A stretch of DNA of 64,000 nt from Candidatus Saccharimonadota bacterium (GTDB lineage: Bacteria; Patescibacteriota; Saccharimonadia; Saccharimonadales; Saccharimonadaceae), in assembly GCA_017513185.1 (NCBI GenBank), contig JAFXGL010000004.1, positions 1 through 64,000 of the forward strand, given 5' to 3'. The notes under the pieces were generated by a model. That model was not told the origin of the DNA. It made no database searches and saw only the letters and a list, made by a program, of their open reading frames with translations. A program made the position numbers and the translations under genes. Shown here piece by piece: positions 7,292-16,085 of this stretch (its first letter is position 1; every line of letters begins with the position of its first letter).

Positions 7292-8470
7292 CTAGTGAGG
7301 CAGTATGAGGCGGCCTTGGTTGAAAATGAGATTGTAGTCGAGCTTGGGCGCGCGGGAGGAGGGACGGACGAGGTCGTGAAATGAGGAGTTGGCGCGATAA
7401 AGCTTTTCGAAGGCGTGGAATTTGTTGCGGTGGCGGTCGAGGAACTGGCAGGTTGGACTGGCGATGTCGCGCACGATGGTCTCGGGCGACAGGTGCAGGA
7501 AGGAATCGAGGCTAATGGGGTAGTCGTAGATGACTGTGCCGTTTGGAGCGTGAAGCTTGAGTTTGGCCTCCTCGATGGTGAAGGCGAGGCGGTGGACGTT
7601 TTCGCGTTCGAGCGTGATGGTGAGATGGAATTCGTCGAGGTAGGGGCGAAGGTAGGTATTAAACTCTTCTTCGGTGGCGGCAAGCTGCTGGCTGATTTTG
7701 GCCTGGCGCTCGGCGAGGTCGGCGGTCTCCTGGGCTATGCGGGCGATTTCTTCGGGTGTGGGCTCGGGGATGAAGGAAGTAAAGGTGGTCTTTTCGACGG
7801 GGATGCCGACGAATGCCTTTAGCTCTTCTTCAAAGAGCCGCTGGTAGAACTGGCGGTCTTTTGAAGCCTGGTCGTCACTAACGATGAGGCGTTCTTCGAT
7901 TTCGTCGAAGCGGCTGCCTACGGGGATGACGACATGGAGGTCGAAGTCGCTAAAAGAGTCGTGGTGGAAATGGGCGACGTTATCGGCGCCGTCTAGCCAG
8001 TCGAAAGCGCCAGTGAGTTCGCGCCAAGAGACTAGCATCTGTTTGGCATCTTTGGGCTCGGTGAGGTGGAAGACGCGGCCGAGGTTGTTGTCGCTGTAGT
8101 GGCCAAAGCGGAGAGTGCTGCGAGTGTCTTGGCCGAAGATGAAGCGGCCGTCGAACGTGAGCTGAGTGAGGTCGAAGATGAAGGCGTAGCTGCGGTGGAG
8201 GTCGGCCAGGCAGAGATTTTTTTCTTGCGCGAGGGCTAACTGAGGTTCGCCGGCGCCAAAGGCCATATAGTAGAAATAGTTGGCGTCTTCGAACCAGAGG
8301 CCGTCGCGATGATGAGTAGATGGGCCGCTGCCGAGGCTTAAGAGTTCATCGAGGGTAACTTGGCTTTTGATGGGAGGAAAGGTGGGGGACTCAGAAGGCG
8401 GTGTGGAGGGCTGGTTATATCCTTTGTTGAAGAGGCTCCTAAGGGCCGAGAATCTTTTCAAACAAATCAC
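7292..8470 (-). CDS. Hypothetical protein (about 392 aa)
   Basis: No family recognised. No signal peptide or membrane helix. It contains a predicted coiled-coil region (about residues 225-265, rich in E, A and Q, LAERQAKISQQLAATEEE) between two mixed alpha/beta parts, and several aromatic, acidic patches. The start is uncertain: the frame opens with GTG at 8470, directly after an AGAAAG-type site, and a TTG three codons later is an alternative. It lies just downstream of rpoC but has its own -10 and hairpin leader. It may be a lineage-specific cytosolic protein. Confidence 0.75.
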   Translation of the reverse strand: MICLKRFSALRSLFNKGYNQPSTPPSESPTFPPIKSQVTLDELLSLGSGPSTHHRDGLWFEDANYFYYMAFGAGEPQLALAQEKNLCLADLHRSYAFIFDLTQLTFDGRFIFGQDTRSTLRFGHYSDNNLGRVFHLTEPKDAKQMLVSWRELTGAFDWLDGADNVAHFHHDSFSDFDLHVVIPVGSRFDEIEERLIVSDDQASKDRQFYQRLFEEELKAFVGIPVEKTTFTSFIPEPTPEEIARIAQETADLAERQAKISQQLAATEEEFNTYLRPYLDEFHLTITLERENVHRLAFTIEEAKLKLHAPNGTVIYDYPISLDSFLHLSPETIVRDIASPTCQFLDRHRNKFHAFEKLYRANSSFHDLVRPSSRAPKLDYNLIFNQGRLILPH

Positions 8471-8487
8471 TTCTTTCTGTTAAAAAT

Positions 8488-8520
8488 ATACGAGCAGCGG
8501 ACTGCTACTCGTATATTATA
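8488..8520 (-). promoter_or_regulatory. -10 element and adjoining hairpin downstream of rpoC
   Basis: Extended -10 TGTTATAAT (TATAAT at 8515-8520) is followed directly by ATACGAG/CTCGTAT pairing (8488-8514), then a T-rich stretch. The hairpin could be the leader of the next gene, the rpoBC terminator, or both. Confidence 0.6.
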
Positions 8521-8536
8521 ACATATTTTTGTGTTT

Positions 8537-11500
8537 TTAGAAACCTTCGAGGTCGGCTTCTGTCGGGATGTTTTCCGGTTTGTCGAGCGGCTTAATGCCG
8601 GTGCCAACAGGAATCTTGCGGCCGATGATGACGTTTTCCTTGAGACCATGGAGGTGATCGACGCGGCCGTTGATGGCGGCGTTGATGAGCACCCGGGTGG
8701 TGTCTTGGAAGGACGCAGCCGAGAGGAAGGAGTCGGACCAGATGGAGACCTTGGTGATACCGAGGAGCAGATGCTCGAAGGTAGCCGGAGTCTTGCCAGC
8801 TTTGACGAGTTCCTTATTCTCGTTTTCTACGGTAGCGCGGCCGACGATGTCGCCAGCGACAAAGGTAGAATCGCCAGATTCGGTAATCATCACGCGGTTG
8901 AACATTTGGCGGATGATGACTTCAAAGTGTTTAGAGCTGATTTCGTGACCCTGGGCGGCGTAGACGGACATGACGTCGTTCATGATGTAGCGCTGGGTGG
9001 CCTCGGTGCCCTTGTAGCGCAAGAGGTCTTGCAAGTTCAAGGAACCAGTGGTGAGGCGGTCGCCAGCGGTGACGAGGTCGTCAGTCTTGACGACGAGCTC
9101 GGCGGAGTTCGGGATTTCTAGACGAACTGGGGCGCCAGCTTCGCCGACGAGGATGATAGCACCATCCACGAGCTGAGCGTTGGCGTCAAACGGAGCGGTG
9201 ATAGGTTCGGCATCTTTGGCCTTCGCGGCGATAACATCGCCAGCCTTGACGGTGGCACCGTCTTTGACCTTGGCTTTGCGACCGTCGAGCTCGATGCGCT
9301 CGGTTTCGCCCTTGTCCGGAGTGATGGTGACGATGAAGTGGTTGCCATCTTCGTGGGCTTCCACGACGCCATCGATGGGGGAGACCCAAGCTTGACCCTT
9401 CGGGTTGCGGGCTTCGAGAAGCTCTTCCACGCGCGGAAGACCGCGGGCGATAGCACCGGAGCCGGCGACGCCGGAGCCGTGTTTGGTATCGAGCGTGAGC
9501 TGGGTACCAGGCTCACCGAGAGATTGAGCAGCGATGACGCCGACTGGTTGGTTGGCCTCGACGAGTTCACGGGTGGCCATATCCACACCGTAAGCTTTGC
9601 GCGGGACGCCACCCACAGCGGTGGTAGTGAGGACAGATTGAATCTTGACGGATTCAATCTTGTCGTCATCCTCGATCTGGGCGGCGATTTCTGGGGTAAT
9701 GAGCTGGTCAGCTTCAAGGTAGCCTGGGACAGCTTCGGCGGTGTAACGGCCAGCGATGCGGAACTTAAAGTCGATACCAGTTTGCTCGGTTTCGTACTTG
9801 TAGACGGCAAAGCCGGGGTCGTAAGCCTCTTCGTCGGTGGTGAAGACGTCTTGAGCGACGTCGACCAAGCGGCGAGTGAGGTAGCCGGAGTCGGCGGTAC
9901 GGAGGGCGGTAGAGACCTGACCCTGGCGAGCGCCTCGGGTGGCAATGAAGGATTCCAGCGTGTTCAAGCCTTCCTTGTAGGAACTTTTAACCGGGAGCTC
10001 GATTTCGTTGTTGTTGATATCGACCATGATGCCGATTTCTGCGGAAGCGAGCTTAATGTTGGATACGGAACCACGAGCGCCGGAGTTGACCATGACAGCA
10101 ATGTCGGTGTCGAGGTCGGCCAGTTTTTCCTTGAGGAAGGTGCTGATGCGGTCGTCGATGTTGCGCCAGGTCTTGACGGTGAGATTCTTGCGTTCTTCTT
10201 CGGTAAGCATACCTTGGTTGAACTGGTCTTGAATCTGAGCGGTGGTGGCGTCGCCTTCGGCGATGAAGTCGGCGATTTCCGGATAGGTCGGGTAGTCGTC
10301 TTTGGCGGTGCTGACGCTGGCGATAGTCTCGTATTCGAAGGCGAGATTTTTGACGGCGTCGGCGGTCTTGACGGTGACTTCGGGGCCGTAGATGTCGAAG
10401 ATGTCGGCCATAACCTTCTTTAGCTGCTTAGACGTTTGGACGTTGTTGTCGTATGGGTAGTCTTTTGGCAGAATCTCGTTGAAGATGACGCGTCCGAGGG
10501 TGGTATCGCGGATTTCCTTCTTGGTAAAGACACGAATCGGTGTCTGGAGGGCGATGAGGCCCTTGTCGTAAGCCATCTCGGCTTCGTAAACGCTAGAGAA
10601 GGCGCGGACTTTGGCAGTGTCGGTGCCGGGCTTGTTGTAGGTGAGGTAATAAATACCTAGCACAACGTCCTGGTAAATGGCGAGCACCGGGGCGCCATCG
10701 GCGGGCTTTAAGAGGTTCTTGGTGGCGGACATAAGTTCGCGAGCCTCGGCCTGGGCGGCGTCGGAGAGCGGTAGATGGACAGCCATCTGGTCACCATCGT
10801 AGTCGGCGTTGAAGCCAGAAGCGACGAGCGGGTGGAGCTGGATGGCTTTACCGTCGATGAGCTTGGGCTGGAAAGCTTGGACAGAAAGACGGTGGAGAGA
10901 CGGAGCGCGGTTAAGCAGGACATAGCGACCTTGAATGACTTCGTCGAGGGCGTCCCAGACGACGGCTTCGCCAGCCTCAATCATACGTGCAGCGGCGCGG
11001 ATGTTGTTGGCGTGGTCGTGACCGATGAGCCAGGAGATGACGAACGGCTTAAAGAGTTCGAGCGCCATTTGCTTTGGCAAGCCACATTCGTTGAGCTTGA
11101 GTTCTGGGCCAACGACGATGACGGAGCGGCCAGAGTAGTCGACACGCTTACCGAGCAAGTTTTGGCGGAAGCGACCCTGCTTACCCTTGAGAAGGTCAGA
11201 GAGGGATTTGAGCTTGCGGCGGCCATTTTGAGTGGCGGCAGTGCGGTTGCCATGCGCGGCGGAGTTGTCGATGAGAGCATCGACGGCCTCTTGGAGCATG
11301 CGCATTTCGTTGCGGCAAATCACTTCTGGAGCGTTGAGGTCGAGAAGCTTCTTCAGGCGGTTGTTGCGGTTAATGACGCGGCGATAAAGGTCGTTGAGGT
11401 CGGACGTGGCAAAGCGGCCACCAGGCAGGCTAATCATCGGGCGGAGATCCGGAGGAATGACCGGGATGACAGTGAGGACGAGGTCGTTAGGCTTGATGCC

Positions 11501-12358
11501 AGCAGACTGCATGCCTTCGAGGGTTTTAAGGCGCTTGATGATTTTCTTAGCGCGTTGGCCTTTGGCGGTCTCGGACTCTTCTTTGAGGGTGTTGATGAGC
11601 AGGTCGAGGTCGATTTCGTCGAGGAGCTTCTTGATGGCGGTAGCACCCATGCCGACTTCGATCAAATCTTCGTATTCTTCAGGAAGATTGCGATAGTCGA
11701 CTTCGGCGATAACGGCGCCCTTGTGGAAGCCTTCGAGCAAGTTCTTGCGCTTGATGAAGTCGGTCTCGAGATCCTCGAGCTCTTTAGTGCGAGCCTCTGC
11801 GAGAGCCTTGACGTCAGCGCCTTCGACAGCAGATTCTTTGTCATAGCGAATCTTGATGGCTTCTCTGGCGGCCTCGGTTTGAGCCTGGAGGTCGGCGAGG
11901 GTCTTTTCGATTTCTTCGTCCTTGGCACTCGTGATGAGGTAGGTGGCGAAGTAAATCACCTTTTCGATGTTCTTGACGGTGAGGTCAAGAAGGATGGAAA
12001 GAGCGGACGGGGTGCCACGCATGAACCAAATGTGGGTGACTGGCGCAGCAAGGGTGATGTGACCCATGCGCTCGCGGCGAGTGATGCTCTTGGTCACGAG
12101 GTTGCCTTCTTTGTCGACGGCAGCTTCGCGAGAGCGGACACCTTTGAGTTTGGCGTCGTGCGGGTTGATGTCTTTTACCGGGCCGAAAATCCGTTCGCAG
12201 AACAAGCCGTCGCGTTCGGGCTTTTGGGTGCGGTAGTTAATGGTTTCTGGTTTGGTGACTTCGCCGTAGGACCAGTTAAGGATGTCGGCGGCGGAGGCAA
12301 CGCTTAAGCGAATTGAGTCGAAATCGCTGGCGCTAATGTAATTATCTGCCCAAGCCAT
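8537..12358 (-). CDS. rpoC: DNA-directed RNA polymerase beta' subunit, zinc-site cysteines absent
   Basis: 1273 aa. The catalytic loop NADYDGDQMAVH supplies the three Mg-binding aspartates (D519, D521, D523), and bridge helix and trigger loop regions are present (around GVIAAQSLGEPGTQL). Two features are odd. The N-terminal zinc ribbon aligns without gaps but its four cysteines are P66, D68, V81 and E84. The second zinc site reads LTTTAVGGVPRKAYG, with T912, P919 and A922 where cysteines belong. The trigger loop reads TLDTKH (955-960) where TMRTFH is usual. The start at MAWADN follows GAGGAG and sits 1 nt after the rpoB stop. Confidence 0.97.
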   Translation of the reverse strand: MAWADNYISASDFDSIRLSVASAADILNWSYGEVTKPETINYRTQKPERDGLFCERIFGPVKDINPHDAKLKGVRSREAAVDKEGNLVTKSITRRERMGHITLAAPVTHIWFMRGTPSALSILLDLTVKNIEKVIYFATYLITSAKDEEIEKTLADLQAQTEAAREAIKIRYDKESAVEGADVKALAEARTKELEDLETDFIKRKNLLEGFHKGAVIAEVDYRNLPEEYEDLIEVGMGATAIKKLLDEIDLDLLINTLKEESETAKGQRAKKIIKRLKTLEGMQSAGIKPNDLVLTVIPVIPPDLRPMISLPGGRFATSDLNDLYRRVINRNNRLKKLLDLNAPEVICRNEMRMLQEAVDALIDNSAAHGNRTAATQNGRRKLKSLSDLLKGKQGRFRQNLLGKRVDYSGRSVIVVGPELKLNECGLPKQMALELFKPFVISWLIGHDHANNIRAAARMIEAGEAVVWDALDEVIQGRYVLLNRAPSLHRLSVQAFQPKLIDGKAIQLHPLVASGFNADYDGDQMAVHLPLSDAAQAEARELMSATKNLLKPADGAPVLAIYQDVVLGIYYLTYNKPGTDTAKVRAFSSVYEAEMAYDKGLIALQTPIRVFTKKEIRDTTLGRVIFNEILPKDYPYDNNVQTSKQLKKVMADIFDIYGPEVTVKTADAVKNLAFEYETIASVSTAKDDYPTYPEIADFIAEGDATTAQIQDQFNQGMLTEEERKNLTVKTWRNIDDRISTFLKEKLADLDTDIAVMVNSGARGSVSNIKLASAEIGIMVDINNNEIELPVKSSYKEGLNTLESFIATRGARQGQVSTALRTADSGYLTRRLVDVAQDVFTTDEEAYDPGFAVYKYETEQTGIDFKFRIAGRYTAEAVPGYLEADQLITPEIAAQIEDDDKIESVKIQSVLTTTAVGGVPRKAYGVDMATRELVEANQPVGVIAAQSLGEPGTQLTLDTKHGSGVAGSGAIARGLPRVEELLEARNPKGQAWVSPIDGVVEAHEDGNHFIVTITPDKGETERIELDGRKAKVKDGATVKAGDVIAAKAKDAEPITAPFDANAQLVDGAIILVGEAGAPVRLEIPNSAELVVKTDDLVTAGDRLTTGSLNLQDLLRYKGTEATQRYIMNDVMSVYAAQGHEISSKHFEVIIRQMFNRVMITESGDSTFVAGDIVGRATVENENKELVKAGKTPATFEHLLLGITKVSIWSDSFLSAASFQDTTRVLINAAINGRVDHLHGLKENVIIGRKIPVGTGIKPLDKPENIPTEADLEGF

Positions 12359-12359
12359 G

Positions 12360-15300
12360 TTAGAACTCCTCTCCGAGGTCAACGGTGCCATCGTCTTCGG
12401 ACAGATCATCTTCTGATTCGATGACGCTGTCGGTCATGGACTCGTCGCCCTCTGTTATTTGTACGCCCTCTTCGTCAAGAGAATCTTCACCTTCGCCAGA
12501 GTCGAGGTCGGTGATTTCTGGTGCGGTGTCCTCTTTGTGTTGAGCGTAGATTTGTTGATCATCTTTTTCTTTTTCGATTTCACGGGAAGTTTCTTCGATT
12601 ACGTCGGAAGCGTCGGACATTTCGCCGTGGTCAAGGAGGTCGACTTTCAGGCCGAGGCCTTGGAGCTCCTTAACGAGAACGTTGAAGCCTTCTGGAAGCT
12701 TCGGGCCTTCGATGGGCTCGTGCTTGATGATGGCTTCGTAAGCCTTGGCACGGCCGTAGACATCATCGGACTTGATGGTGAGCATTTCCTGGAGGGTAGT
12801 GGCGGCGCCGTAAGCTTCGAGGGCCCAGACCTCCATTTCTCCGAAGCGCTGACCACCGTTTTGAGCTTTACCGCCGAGCGGCTGCTGAGTAACCATGGTG
12901 TAGGGACCGGTGGAGCGAGCGTGAATCTTGTCTTCGACCATGTGGTGAAGCTTAATCATGTGCATGACACCGACGGAAGTGCGTTCGTTGAAAGGTTCGC
13001 CGGTGAGACCATCGTAAAGCTGGACACGACCATCTTCGTCGAAGCCGGCCTTTTTGAGTTCTTTAGAAATGGTTTCGCCGGGGACGCCGTTGAAGGACGG
13101 AGTGGCAACCTTGTAGCCAAGGGCGCGAGCGGCCATGCCGAGGTGAGTTTCGAAGAGCTGACCGAGGTTCATACGGCTCGGGACGCCCATCGGGGAGAGC
13201 AAGATGTCAATCGGGGTGCCGTCTTCCATGAAGGGCATATCCTCAATTGGGAGAATGCGGGAGACGACGCCTTTGTTGCCGTGACGACCGGCGAGCTTAT
13301 CACCGACGTCGATTTTGCGCATCTCGGCGACATAAATCTTAATCTGCATGAGGACGCCAGCTTTGAGTTCGTGGCCCTGTTCGCGGGTATAGATGCGGAC
13401 GCCAATGACCTTGCCGGTGCCGCCATTCATGCGGACGGAGGTGTCGCGGACGTCTTTGGCTTTCTCGCCAAAGATGGCGCGAAGGAGGCGTTCCTCGCTG
13501 GAGAGCTCTTGTTCACCTTTCGGGGTGATTTTACCGACGAGGATGTCACCAGTAGAGACTTCTGAACCAACGGTGACGATACCGTCTTCGCCGAGGTGGC
13601 GAAGTGAATGTTCAGAGACGTTCGGGATGTCGCGAGTGATTTGCTCGGGGCCGAGCTTGGTCTCGCGGACTTCGACGTCGTAATCTTTGATGTTGATGCT
13701 GGTTAGTTCGTCGTCTTCGACGAGGCGGGAGGAGATGACGATGGCGTCATCCATGTTGTAACCACGCCACGGCATGAAGGCTACGAGGAGGTCTTTACCA
13801 AGGGCGAGTTCGCCGTCGGTGACGGAAGCACCTTCGATGAGGACGTCGCCTTTCTTGACCTTTTGGCCACGGACGACTTTGACGCGGCTGTTGTAACAGC
13901 GGTCGTCGTTATTTTTTTCGAAGTGGGTGAGTTTGTATTCTTTTTCGGACTTGTCGGCGTATTTGACGATGACAGAGATGCCATCGGCTTTTTTCACGGT
14001 GCCGTCGCCTTCAGCAAAGGTAACCTGCGAGAGGTTTTTGGCGACTTCGCCTTCGATGCCGGTGCCGACGACTGGAGCGTCGGTGTGAAGTAGAGGCACA
14101 GCCTGTTTCTGCATGGCGCAGGCCATGAGCGAGCGGTCGACGCGGTTTTTCTCGACGAATGGAATGAGAGAGGCGCTGACGCCCAAGATTTCTTTGTGGG
14201 CGGCGTCGACGTGGGTGACGCGAGAGGATTCGACCTGAGCCGGGGTGCCGTGGACACGAGCGGAAACGTAGGTGTCGACGAACTTGCCGGATTTGTCGAG
14301 CTTGACGGAGGCATCGGCGATAATCATGCTATCTTCGGCGGAGGCGTCGACATAGACAACTTCGTTTGTAACTTTGCCGTTTTTGACGACGCGGTAAGGC
14401 GCTTCGATGAAGCCGTATTCGTTGATACGGGCGTAAGTAGCAAGGTTAAGCACGAGACCGACGTTGCCACCTTCTGGAGTCTCAACGGTACAGATGCGGC
14501 CGTAGTGAGTGGGGTGAGCATCGCGGACGTCGAAGCCAGCGCGTTCACGAGTGAGGCCGCCAGGACCCATGGAGCTTAAGCGGCGCTTGTGAGAAAGCTC
14601 GGCGAAGGGGTTGGTCTCGTCCATGAGCTGAGAAAGCTGGGAGGAGGCGAAGAATTCCTTGACGGCGGCGACAACTGGGCGAGAGTTGAGGAGCTGGGAA
14701 GGAGTGACTTCTTCGGGGTTAGCCATGGACATGCGGTCCAAGATGTTGCGCTGGAGGCGGAGCATGCCAAGGCGGAATTGACGCTGGACGAGCTCGCCGA
14801 CGAGTTTAATGCGGCGGTTGGCCAGGGAGTCGATATCGTCTGCGGGGTCTTGAGTGACGTTGAGGCGGATAATCTCGGCGATGATGGCGATGAGGTCTTG
14901 CATCTGGAGAGTGCGGTGTTCGCTGTCGTTGGGCGTGTCGAAGCCTAGCCTCTGGTTAATCTTGAAGCGGCCAACGCGAGAGTAATCGTAGCGCTTGTAG
15001 TCGAAGAAAGTGCGCTCAATCATGTCTTTGGCGTTTTCCACGGTGGCGAGGTCGCCAGGGCGGAGACGACGGTAGACTTCAATCAAAGCTTCGGATTGGC
15101 CACGAGTGGTGTCTTTTTCTAGAGTGGCATCGACATAGGCCATGCCTTCGTCACCGAGGTCTTTGAAACGGACATCCTTCGCGATGAGGTCTTTAATCTC
15201 GCTGTTCTTGGCGACGCCAAGAGCGCGGAGGAAAGTGGTGACTGGAATCTTGCGGCGGCGGTCAATCTTGACATAGACAGCGCCACTTTGCGCAGTCTCG

Positions 15301-15800
15301 AACTCGAGCCAAGCACCGCGGCCGGGGATGACTTTGGCACCGTAATAATTGCGTTCGCCAATGTGGTCGGCAGTGAAGAAGACGCCGGCCGAGCGAATGA
15401 GCTGGGAGACGATGACGCGTTCGGTACCGTTGATGATGAAGGTCGCGCGGTCAGTCATCCACGGGTAGTCGCCAAAGAAGATGTCTTGCTCTTTTTTATC
15501 GCCGGTGACTTTGTTCTCTAGCTCGACGATGACATGGAGCGGAGCGTCGTAGGTGGTGAGGTTATATTTAGCTTCTGCTACGGTCTCGGAGGGTTCTTTG
15601 AAGTAATAATCTTTGAACCGGAGCGAGAGTTTTTGGTGAGTGTAATCCTCGATAGGATTGAGCTCGGTAAAAACCTCGCGGAGACCGGATTTGACAAAAT
15701 CTTCCCAGGAGTCCTTTTGATGTGCAATCAAATCGGGAATCGGGAGAGCTTGGTCGCCTTCGGTGAAGAAGACGCGACCAGAGGTGGTAGTAGATTTCAC
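12360..15800 (-). CDS. rpoB: DNA-directed RNA polymerase beta subunit
   Basis: 1146 aa, forming the active-centre cleft with beta'. Family blocks are present throughout: FATYARINEYGFIEAPYR-like region, GYNMDDAIVISSRLV, GDKLAGRHGNKGVVS and DGTPIDILLSPMGVPSRMN near the C-terminal third. It is the target of rifampicin-type drugs. The chosen start is GTG at 15800, six or so nt after AAAGGA; an ATG 24 codons upstream has no support and would lie in the structured leader. The acidic C-terminal tail (about residues 1080-1146) is longer than usual and very rich in D and E. It is cotranscribed with rpoC; rplJL are not upstream. Confidence 0.97.
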   Translation of the reverse strand: MKSTTTSGRVFFTEGDQALPIPDLIAHQKDSWEDFVKSGLREVFTELNPIEDYTHQKLSLRFKDYYFKEPSETVAEAKYNLTTYDAPLHVIVELENKVTGDKKEQDIFFGDYPWMTDRATFIINGTERVIVSQLIRSAGVFFTADHIGERNYYGAKVIPGRGAWLEFETAQSGAVYVKIDRRRKIPVTTFLRALGVAKNSEIKDLIAKDVRFKDLGDEGMAYVDATLEKDTTRGQSEALIEVYRRLRPGDLATVENAKDMIERTFFDYKRYDYSRVGRFKINQRLGFDTPNDSEHRTLQMQDLIAIIAEIIRLNVTQDPADDIDSLANRRIKLVGELVQRQFRLGMLRLQRNILDRMSMANPEEVTPSQLLNSRPVVAAVKEFFASSQLSQLMDETNPFAELSHKRRLSSMGPGGLTRERAGFDVRDAHPTHYGRICTVETPEGGNVGLVLNLATYARINEYGFIEAPYRVVKNGKVTNEVVYVDASAEDSMIIADASVKLDKSGKFVDTYVSARVHGTPAQVESSRVTHVDAAHKEILGVSASLIPFVEKNRVDRSLMACAMQKQAVPLLHTDAPVVGTGIEGEVAKNLSQVTFAEGDGTVKKADGISVIVKYADKSEKEYKLTHFEKNNDDRCYNSRVKVVRGQKVKKGDVLIEGASVTDGELALGKDLLVAFMPWRGYNMDDAIVISSRLVEDDELTSINIKDYDVEVRETKLGPEQITRDIPNVSEHSLRHLGEDGIVTVGSEVSTGDILVGKITPKGEQELSSEERLLRAIFGEKAKDVRDTSVRMNGGTGKVIGVRIYTREQGHELKAGVLMQIKIYVAEMRKIDVGDKLAGRHGNKGVVSRILPIEDMPFMEDGTPIDILLSPMGVPSRMNLGQLFETHLGMAARALGYKVATPSFNGVPGETISKELKKAGFDEDGRVQLYDGLTGEPFNERTSVGVMHMIKLHHMVEDKIHARSTGPYTMVTQQPLGGKAQNGGQRFGEMEVWALEAYGAATTLQEMLTIKSDDVYGRAKAYEAIIKHEPIEGPKLPEGFNVLVKELQGLGLKVDLLDHGEMSDASDVIEETSREIEKEKDDQQIYAQHKEDTAPEITDLDSGEGEDSLDEEGVQITEGDESMTDSVIESEDDLSEDDGTVDLGEEF

Positions 15801-15998
15801 AAAAATCCTTTTCTCTACATTAAGTTTATAGTGTGACCATAAACCACTGCGTCGTCTCGATAAATCTTGCAAGCATGATTTATCTCGAACTCCTTGCGGT
15901 TTGATGTAATCTTTAGCGCCGAAGATTACTGCTCATTTTTTCTAGTAGTCGCTCGCCGGGCGACTCGCTAGCTCGCAAAAAATGGCAAACTGCTTCTT
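15801..15998 (-). promoter_or_regulatory. Structured 5' leader of rpoBC
   Basis: About 200 nt of untranslated leader. It contains CGAGATAAATC/GATTTATCGAG (11 bp perfect, about 15857-15886), GTAATCTT/AAGATTAC (8 bp perfect, about 15906-15929) and a long imperfect hairpin with CATTTTTT/AAAAAATG ends (about 15933-15983). AAACC/GGTTT could close the first hairpin. No known riboswitch was recognised. It could be an RNase III processing or autoregulatory leader. Confidence 0.6.
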
Positions 15999-16005
15999 GT
16001 AGACC

Positions 16006-16055
16006 ATTATATGCTATTTTGCAAGGATTGGCAAGAGGAAAATGTGTGTTATAAT
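16006..16055. promoter_or_regulatory. Divergent promoters with overlapping -35 hexamers (rpoB / serpin)
   Basis: Minus strand, rpoB: TTGCCA (16029-16034), 17 bp, TATAAT (16006-16011). Plus strand, serpin: TTGGCA (16028-16033), 16 bp, extended TATAAT (16050-16055). Five of the six -35 bases are shared. Confidence 0.75.
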
Positions 16056-16085
16056 AAAAATAAGCTTAAAAGGAATTTTTATTTT

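Noticed and set aside
9338..12307. Two long plus-strand open frames (361 and 510 codons) opposite rpoC
   Set aside because: They are antisense to a conserved gene and arise from its GC-biased codon use; composition is low complexity (V, D, G, E) with no family signal.
12459..13565. Long plus-strand open frame opposite rpoB
   Set aside because: Same reason: a shadow of rpoB with no start signals.
15841..15990. tRNA-like cloverleaf in the rpoB leader
   Set aside because: Hairpins do not match acceptor, anticodon and T-arm lengths and there is no GTTCNANNC box.
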